Below the pieces are notes generated by a model. The model ran no database searches. It saw only the letters and a program-made list of their open reading frames with translations, and was not told the origin of the DNA. The position numbers and the translations under genes are program-made. Positions 58,801 through 64,000 of a stretch of 64,000 nucleotides of DNA are shown piece by piece. Numbering within the stretch: the stretch's first letter is position 1; every line of letters begins with the position of its first letter. This DNA is from an uncultured Chryseobacterium sp. (lineage in GTDB: Bacteria; Bacteroidota; Bacteroidia; Flavobacteriales; Weeksellaceae), in contig CAJYLO010000002.1 in NCBI GenBank assembly GCA_913776245.1, positions 62,001-126,000 on the forward strand, given 5' to 3'.

Positions 58801-60517
58801 TCGTCATCGAAACTTTCCCGGCTACCAATCCGCTAACAGCATTCGTATCTCCTGCCGAAACGCCAAAATATTTCAGATTAAGATATCTGAGATTGGCCGT
58901 AAAATCGGCAAATAGCCTTTTAGTACTGAAATCAACAATTCCCTTAAAACTTCCCTTCGCATTAGGATCATTAGCTAAAATATTTCCTGTAAATCTTTTT
59001 TTATTAAGAACACCGTCAATGGAAATATTGTTAAGACTCTTCCCCATCAGATCAATATGATTGACATCGGAAGATGTTTTAACATACATTGTATTCACAT
59101 CAAAACCTTCACCCTGAATGTTGAATTTTCCTGAGATCAGGCCAACCTGCTTATTTTTAGTCAGTGCAGTTACATTCAGATCTTTCACCTCAACATAACC
59201 TTTATATCTTGGGCGTTTTGTGCTGTAATCAACAAGATTGAAATCCTTCATCTTTGCCTGGCCGATTCCTGTGATGAGATTACCGTTGGCAAAAACCTGT
59301 TTCGGATTAACTTTCACAGATCCGTTATATTTGAGCCTTCCGAAACCGTCCGCAAAATTTCCGAGCTTGGAAGAGATAAATTTTGGCAAAGTCGCTTTCA
59401 GACCTTTGTAAGTAAAATCCGCGGAAACATTTTTACTTTCAATAAAAAATTTCTTATCCAGAACGCTGGAAATACTCATTTTTTTGGTATTGAGATTGAT
59501 TTCCTGGGAGCGAATCAAGAAATTATTTAGTGTAAAATTGTTTAGTGGCCCGGTCATCGTTCCGGAAATATTGATCGGTGTATAATTGTCCCAATCCGGA
59601 ACAAAATAGCTCAGATCATAGCCGCTGATCTGGCTTCCGGGAATCATTTTCAGATCCCAATTGACCTTATTTCCAAAATCCGCAAATTTTGTCTTTGGAT
59701 CAAGATTGAGTGTCGCTTCGCCCTGAAACAGAGAATAACTGGTATTGAAAGTCAGGTTTCCTAACTTCAGATGTTTTTTTGTCAGTTCAAAATTGGTGGA
59801 AAAAGTATCGACAATGTGCTCCTTGCCGTAACGTTTGGTGATAAAGTTAAAATTCCTGATATCGGCAAAAACGCTGGGGCCTTCTACCCTCAGAGATGTA
59901 ACATTTAAGTTCACCTTTCTGGCGTCCAGCCAACGGCCTGCTTCTCCTGGATGATTGTTATTAATGATACTCACAACACCATTGATAAGATCAATTTTCA
60001 TCCCCATTTTAAAGGGTTTTTTCTTTGGATTGCGAGGTTTCCCATCATCGAAATTATCCACATACCGCACAAAATTACTGATACTGTCTCCTTTGTAAGT
60101 AATGACCCTGATGACAGGATCTATAATAACTGCCTGATTGAATTTTATGTCTCTGGTGTTAAAAGCCAGCGCAAACCAGTCAGACGCCACGCGAAGTTCC
60201 TTTGCTTTTACAAAATCATAATTCTTATAATCTTTGAGAGTAAGTCCTTTAATGGTGACATCACCAAAAAAGTTCACATCAATATCTTCAATCCTCATTC
60301 CCATTTTAAAGTCATTGTTCAGCATATCAATGGCCTGATTGGCAATGTATCGTTTTGTAACAGGAAGATTAATACCTACCAATATCAATATGATAAGACC
60401 GAGAATCGTGAAAAATATATAGCTGAGAATCCTGATGAAAAGCGGACTTTTCTTCTTGCCGACTGGTTGGTCAGCTGGATCTTCGTTATTTGTATTTTTA
60501 TTTTCTAACTTTGCCAT
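55868..60517 (-). CDS. tamB: Translocation/assembly module TamB-like protein (AsmA/DUF490)
   Basis: 1549 aa, N-terminal TM, C-terminal DUF490-like LTTKITNTLTDPDIKFDVTAPD. Confidence 0.9.
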   Translation of the reverse strand: MAKLENKNTNNEDPADQPVGKKKSPLFIRILSYIFFTILGLIILILVGINLPVTKRYIANQAIDMLNNDFKMGMRIEDIDVNFFGDVTIKGLTLKDYKNYDFVKAKELRVASDWFALAFNTRDIKFNQAVIIDPVIRVITYKGDSISNFVRYVDNFDDGKPRNPKKKPFKMGMKIDLINGVVSIINNNHPGEAGRWLDARKVNLNVTSLRVEGPSVFADIRNFNFITKRYGKEHIVDTFSTNFELTKKHLKLGNLTFNTSYSLFQGEATLNLDPKTKFADFGNKVNWDLKMIPGSQISGYDLSYFVPDWDNYTPINISGTMTGPLNNFTLNNFLIRSQEINLNTKKMSISSVLDKKFFIESKNVSADFTYKGLKATLPKFISSKLGNFADGFGRLKYNGSVKVNPKQVFANGNLITGIGQAKMKDFNLVDYSTKRPRYKGYVEVKDLNVTALTKNKQVGLISGKFNIQGEGFDVNTMYVKTSSDVNHIDLMGKSLNNISIDGVLNKKRFTGNILANDPNAKGSFKGIVDFSTKRLFADFTANLRYLNLKYFGVSAGDTNAVSGLVAGKVSMTNLNDLNLDTSIKNLVLNSPAQKLHIPDSRIKAYFEDGNRIVSVDAPGAVNGRLSGRFNLEDIGNMITNSINKILVGNPPKKTYNGQSFDFNFDVKQGLVSFFVPDLELPDGAKVSGNYTGATNDLVLSADANKIKYVMANKRELTEAEKFLAETDATFQPDLNKAKDSTMIDSLKLRVNTADLNQQLVATVKRGQYGNKVFQDVKLTATNENGQLLRIGTDFKLGSPDDETANEMKEYAVNINQTTNSAGDYVFRFEPTTVKFNNIAWTVDTSPELNHSITYRKKEKDIVVQNLRIFSDDSELLVKIADFRSGKDFTADAEVKNLDISKLLAFGKDNNAMDIKGTANGTIQVRKSGDNLEPLVDLDVENIFMNGKAMGNIETKITKSEKPNVFDVSIQALSSEFLGKNTLDVTGTIDNNLSSPVLNLDANMNEFDLGFAQQFVKEIFGNFRGKATGDLKISGPVNDIDYSGDIALKGFGLKLMFTGVDYSFDDTVINLSRGLAILNNIGIRDGRENSKGNISGSIQFETLSSLGVNLIMRADNLLVLNSTQDENDLFWGRVTAQGDLYVDGPVSGLSISTPNDGLRILNNSTFTFNSASTANVEEFKILRFLKRDNEGVISVEKKKKSGANMLVDFDVTIDKGSLVNVLVGDDVGNISVRGDADHLKFRMERSGNISMNGTYTVDNGTFVSKAVLNRTFQIAKNSSIRWSGSPMTPDLDITANYRRTVTNGGDYLQMSLSQPIDVVLTTKITNTLTDPDIKFDVTAPDAPSQVRETLASKINTADEKTIQFGSVLVLNSFNVPNSGGLDFTNISRSLQNTGYNVAFKQLGSVLNTISSAFQINLDYISGDPNSNTSDRANTNVSLALSPRIKFKTGLGVPITRTENTNANYLSVEGIVEYDWSKNNNGSRLFRAYSKPSNIGLTTTPGANQSYGLGVVYSKSFNSFRELFKKRENIKNDSLAAVKNKTDSVKNKANK

Positions 60518-60523
60518 TTAGTT

Positions 60524-61540
60524 ATGAGCAGTTCAATTATTTTAGGTATAGAATCGTCTTGCGATGACACTTCCGCAGCAGTAATCCAGAATAACAAAAT
60601 CCTTTCCAACATCGCTGCTAACCAGCAAATCCATAATGAATATGGCGGTGTGGTTCCGGAACTGGCTTCCAGAGCGCATCAGCAAAACATCATCCCTGTT
60701 GTGGAGAAAGCATTCTCAAAAGCAAATATACAACAAAATGAGATTTGTGCGATCGGATTCACAAGAGGTCCCGGACTTTTGGGTTCTCTTCTGGTAGGGA
60801 CATCTTTTGCAAAGTCACTGGCGATGAGTCTGGACGTTCCTTTGATAGAAGTCAATCACTTGCAGGCGCATATTCTCGCCCATTTTATTGAAGACGCCAA
60901 TCCTACACCACCGACATTTCCTTTTCTATGTTTGACCGTTTCCGGTGGTCATACAATGATCGTTCTTGTGAAGGATTATTTTGATATGGAGATCATCGGA
61001 AAAACCATTGATGATGCAGCTGGTGAAGCGTTTGACAAAATCGGGAAAATATTTGACCTCGATTATCCTGCCGGACCAATTGTAGACAGACTTGCAAAAG
61101 AAGGCAATCCCGACGCTTTCAAATTCAATAAACCGAAAATGGAAAGTTATGATTATTCTTTCAGTGGCATCAAAACTTCTGTTCTATATTTCATTCAGAA
61201 GGAAGTAAGAAAAAATCCCGATTTCATTAAGGACAATTTGAATGATCTTTGTGCTTCTGTTCAGAAATCCATCATAGAAATATTGATGGACAAGCTGGAA
61301 AAAGCAGCGAAAGAACTCAACATCAACGATATTGCAATTGCCGGCGGTGTTTCTGCCAATTCCGGATTGAGAAAGGCTATGGAAAACAACCGTGAAAAAC
61401 TCGGCTGGAATATCTTCATTCCAAAATTTGAATACACAACAGACAACGCTGCAATGATTGCAATGGTGGCGAAACTGAAATATGAGCGTGGTGAGTTTAC
61501 GGATATCAGAACAACGGCTACAGCGAAGTATGATTTGTAG
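60524..61540 (+). CDS. tsaD: tRNA threonylcarbamoyladenosine biosynthesis protein TsaD
   Basis: ILGIESSCDDTSAAVI, NHLQAHILAHF, VSGGHTMIVLV. Confidence 0.96.
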   Translation: MSSSIILGIESSCDDTSAAVIQNNKILSNIAANQQIHNEYGGVVPELASRAHQQNIIPVVEKAFSKANIQQNEICAIGFTRGPGLLGSLLVGTSFAKSLAMSLDVPLIEVNHLQAHILAHFIEDANPTPPTFPFLCLTVSGGHTMIVLVKDYFDMEIIGKTIDDAAGEAFDKIGKIFDLDYPAGPIVDRLAKEGNPDAFKFNKPKMESYDYSFSGIKTSVLYFIQKEVRKNPDFIKDNLNDLCASVQKSIIEILMDKLEKAAKELNINDIAIAGGVSANSGLRKAMENNREKLGWNIFIPKFEYTTDNAAMIAMVAKLKYERGEFTDIRTTATAKYDL

Positions 61541-61619
61541 TTTTGTTCATGAGAAAATAAATTATATAATTATAGAAGCCATCAAATTCCCTATTTTTGC
61601 TGTATAAAAATAAAAAGTT

Positions 61620-62522
61620 ATGGCTTCAGGATTCTTTGCAATCTTAGATGATATTGGTGCGCTGATGGATGACATTGCGGTGACCAGTAAAATCGCAACT
61701 AAAAAAACAGCCGGAATCCTCGGTGATGACCTTGCCGTGAATGCGGAAAAAGCCACAGGTTTTCTTTCTTCACGGGAAATCCCTGTACTTTGGGCCATTA
61801 CCAAAGGTTCTTTTATCAATAAACTGATTATTCTCCCTGTTGTTTTCCTGCTTAACTTTTTCTTTCCTGTAGCTATCAAGATTCTTTTGATAGTTGGCGG
61901 CGTTTATCTGGCTTATGAAGGTGTTGAAAAAATCATCGAATTTCTTTTTCACAGGAAAAAAACCAGTGGAGAAGTAATAGAAGAAAGCACACTGGAAGAG
62001 GAAGAAGTTAATTCTGAAAAGTCAAAAATCAGTTCAGCCATCAAAACAGATTTTATCCTTTCCCTGGAGATTGTCATTATCGCATTAGGAACCGTTATAG
62101 AAAAAGAACATCCGCTTCTGACACAGATCATTGTAGTTTCCCTGGTCGCTATCTTTGCAACAATAGGAGTTTACGGAATCGTTGCTTTAATTGTAAGAAT
62201 GGATGACGCCGGCTTTTTCCTGATGAAAAAATCAGGAAACAAAGGATTTTTCTCAAGCCTTGGACAGTTTTTGGTTAAAGCCTTGCCTATTGTTATCAAA
62301 ATTCTGGGTGTCGTAGGAACGATTGCTTTGATTTTAGTTTCAGGCGGTATTTTTCATCATAATATTGATGTAGTTCACCATTGGGTTTCAGACCATATTC
62401 CAGCCAGTTGGCCAGAGCAGATTCCACAATTTGGGTTGGGAATAGTTTTCGGATTGGCAGCAGTTTTAGTGATGACAATTGTTAGTAAAATCATTTCTGC
62501 TGTAAGACCTGCTAAAAGATAA
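61620..62522 (+). CDS. DUF808 (YedI-like) membrane protein
   Basis: MASGFFAILDDIGALMDDIAVTSKIATKKTAGILGDDLAVNAEKATGF. Confidence 0.92.
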   Translation: MASGFFAILDDIGALMDDIAVTSKIATKKTAGILGDDLAVNAEKATGFLSSREIPVLWAITKGSFINKLIILPVVFLLNFFFPVAIKILLIVGGVYLAYEGVEKIIEFLFHRKKTSGEVIEESTLEEEEVNSEKSKISSAIKTDFILSLEIVIIALGTVIEKEHPLLTQIIVVSLVAIFATIGVYGIVALIVRMDDAGFFLMKKSGNKGFFSSLGQFLVKALPIVIKILGVVGTIALILVSGGIFHHNIDVVHHWVSDHIPASWPEQIPQFGLGIVFGLAAVLVMTIVSKIISAVRPAKR

Positions 62523-62533
62523 CAATGTAAATC

Positions 62534-62583
62534 AAACCACAAAAGACACAAAGTTTAAAATTCTTTTGTGACTTTTGTGGTTT
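62534..62583. repeat. Short dispersed-type inverted repeat
   Basis: AAACCACAAAAGACACAAAG / CTTTTGTGACTTTTGTGGTTT. Confidence 0.75.
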
Positions 62584-62595
62584 AAAATAAATTCT

Positions 62596-63288
62596 ATGAA
62601 ACTTTTCTTTGGACAGATTTTTCCGGAAATATTAATTGATTCAGACGAACAGCAGCACATCTCAAAAGTCCTGAGAATGAAAGCCGGTGAAGAAATCTAT
62701 GTGACCGATGGCAATGGAAATCTGGCTAAAGGAAACCTTGTTTTCGAAGGTAAGAAAGTGTCTTTAGAAGTTATAGACATTCAAAAAGATCTGCCAGATT
62801 TCTCGCTGAAACTTCACATCGCCATTGCCCCAACCAAAAACATTGACCGTATCGAATTTTTTGTTGAGAAAGCTGTGGAATTGGGAATTTCGGAAATCAG
62901 TTTAATCCTGACAGAAAAAACGGAACGAAAAAACATCAATATAGATAAACTCAGGAAACAGGCTATTTCCGCATCCAAACAAAGCCTTAGATTTCATTTC
63001 CCTAAAGTCAATGAATTCACGAAGTTTTCTGATTTTATAAAAAATCTGGATGTCGAAAATACTTTTGTTGCGCACTGTAATGAACACCTGGAAAGAACCT
63101 CCTTAAACAATATTCAAAATTTTGAAAGCTACACTTTCCTGATTGGTCCGGAAGGCGATTTTTCCGACAGAGAAATTCAGTTGCTTGCCGAAAAAGGCAT
63201 CAAAGCCGTTTCTCTTGGCAACCAAAGATTAAGAACAGAAACAGCCGGCATTTTTGTAGCAGCGTGGAATTATGACAGAATGTTCTGA
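62596..63288 (+). CDS. rsmE: 16S rRNA (uracil(1498)-N(3))-methyltransferase
   Basis: HISKVLRMKAGEEIYVTDG, IGPEGDFSDREIQLL, LGNQRLRTETAGI. Confidence 0.94.
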   Translation: MKLFFGQIFPEILIDSDEQQHISKVLRMKAGEEIYVTDGNGNLAKGNLVFEGKKVSLEVIDIQKDLPDFSLKLHIAIAPTKNIDRIEFFVEKAVELGISEISLILTEKTERKNINIDKLRKQAISASKQSLRFHFPKVNEFTKFSDFIKNLDVENTFVAHCNEHLERTSLNNIQNFESYTFLIGPEGDFSDREIQLLAEKGIKAVSLGNQRLRTETAGIFVAAWNYDRMF

Positions 63289-63291
63289 TTC

Positions 63292-63948
63292 TTAAAATAA
63301 ATTCACCAAAAGAAAAATACCCAAATTGTTTTCATTATGTTTGGCAGGTCCATAAAAATCGATATTTCCTGCCAGACCAAAGCTAAATTCCTTGATCGTA
63401 AGACCAGCTCTGAGCCAGAGATAGCTTCTGGAATGGAAATCATAGCCCAGGTTATAACAGTATAATCCCTGGATTTTGGTGTACAGATTCAGCTTTTCGG
63501 TGAGTTTCGGTTTATATTCGGCCAAAGCAAATAATTCTGCATTAGGATTTTTTGCAATATCAAATCTTGGATTTGCTAAAATAAAAGCCTCCGGATTTCC
63601 GTAAGTATAAATCAATCCGGCAGAAGGCCTTATCCCATCCACAGGATTGGCAAAAAACCCGGCTTCTGCATTTAATCCTTTTACAATGGTATAAGTCAAA
63701 TGCCCTTGCAGCATATAATCTCCGATTTTTGACTCGCCCCAATCCGTTTGGAAATTTACCACGCCATAATATCCTAAACGCGGCAGACTCTGGAATTTTT
63801 TATCCGCAACCAGCTGGTAGGAAAAACCACGGCTTCCGACAAGGCCTTCCATCAAAACCGGCGGATTTTTGACTTTTGTTAATTCCTGCGCTTTTGCAAA
63901 TATTGAAAATGCTGTCAGCAAAAATAATATGATGTATTTTTTCTTCAT
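63292..63948 (-). CDS. Secreted/outer membrane hypothetical protein
   Basis: Signal peptide MKKKYIILFLLTAFSIFAKAQ; beta-rich; internal ATG of the tracked ORF. Confidence 0.75.
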   Translation of the reverse strand: MKKKYIILFLLTAFSIFAKAQELTKVKNPPVLMEGLVGSRGFSYQLVADKKFQSLPRLGYYGVVNFQTDWGESKIGDYMLQGHLTYTIVKGLNAEAGFFANPVDGIRPSAGLIYTYGNPEAFILANPRFDIAKNPNAELFALAEYKPKLTEKLNLYTKIQGLYCYNLGYDFHSRSYLWLRAGLTIKEFSFGLAGNIDFYGPAKHNENNLGIFLLVNLF

Positions 63949-64000
63949 AAATAGGGCTTCAAAAAAGGATTGCAATAATAGGCAAAAAACTTTTATCTTC

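Noticed and set aside
1-64000. CRISPR arrays, tRNA or rRNA genes
   Set aside because: No regularly spaced repeat arrays and no recognisable tRNA T-arm/anticodon-arm combinations or rRNA segments were found by reading; a tRNAscan-SE/minced run would be decisive.

Overview
This is a 64 kb Bacteroidota (Flavobacteriia, Chryseobacterium/Epilithonimonas-like) chromosomal window. The assignment is an inference from TAnnTTTG promoter boxes, type IX secretion genes and gldJ. Most of the window is ordinary chromosome: cyanophycin genes, cysteine synthase, murF-gldJ-porU-porV, an RND efflux operon with TetR and SDR genes, thioesterase-fabF, ahcY, two T9SS-sorted secreted proteins, radA, tamB/tsaD, rsmE. 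The standout is a very AT-rich accessory cassette at about 0.9-4.2 kb. It holds a VirE_N/BT4734-like archaeo-eukaryotic-primase-type protein with a PriCT_2-like C-terminus, then a structured intergenic element of about 156 nt closed by a perfect 8-bp inverted repeat (GGGGTTCC...GGAACCCC, 2134-2289, followed by TTTTT), then a reverse transcriptase of about 590 aa (FCDD active site) with no group II intron, retron or DGR hallmarks visible. I propose this as a candidate primase + ncRNA + RT system, possibly anti-phage and DRT/UG-like. The 5' half of the putative ncRNA is also collinear with the RT gene's own motif-4 (IGVPQGG...ANI) coding segment. No tRNA, rRNA or CRISPR array was recognised. All assignments come from reading the sequence; no database search was run.
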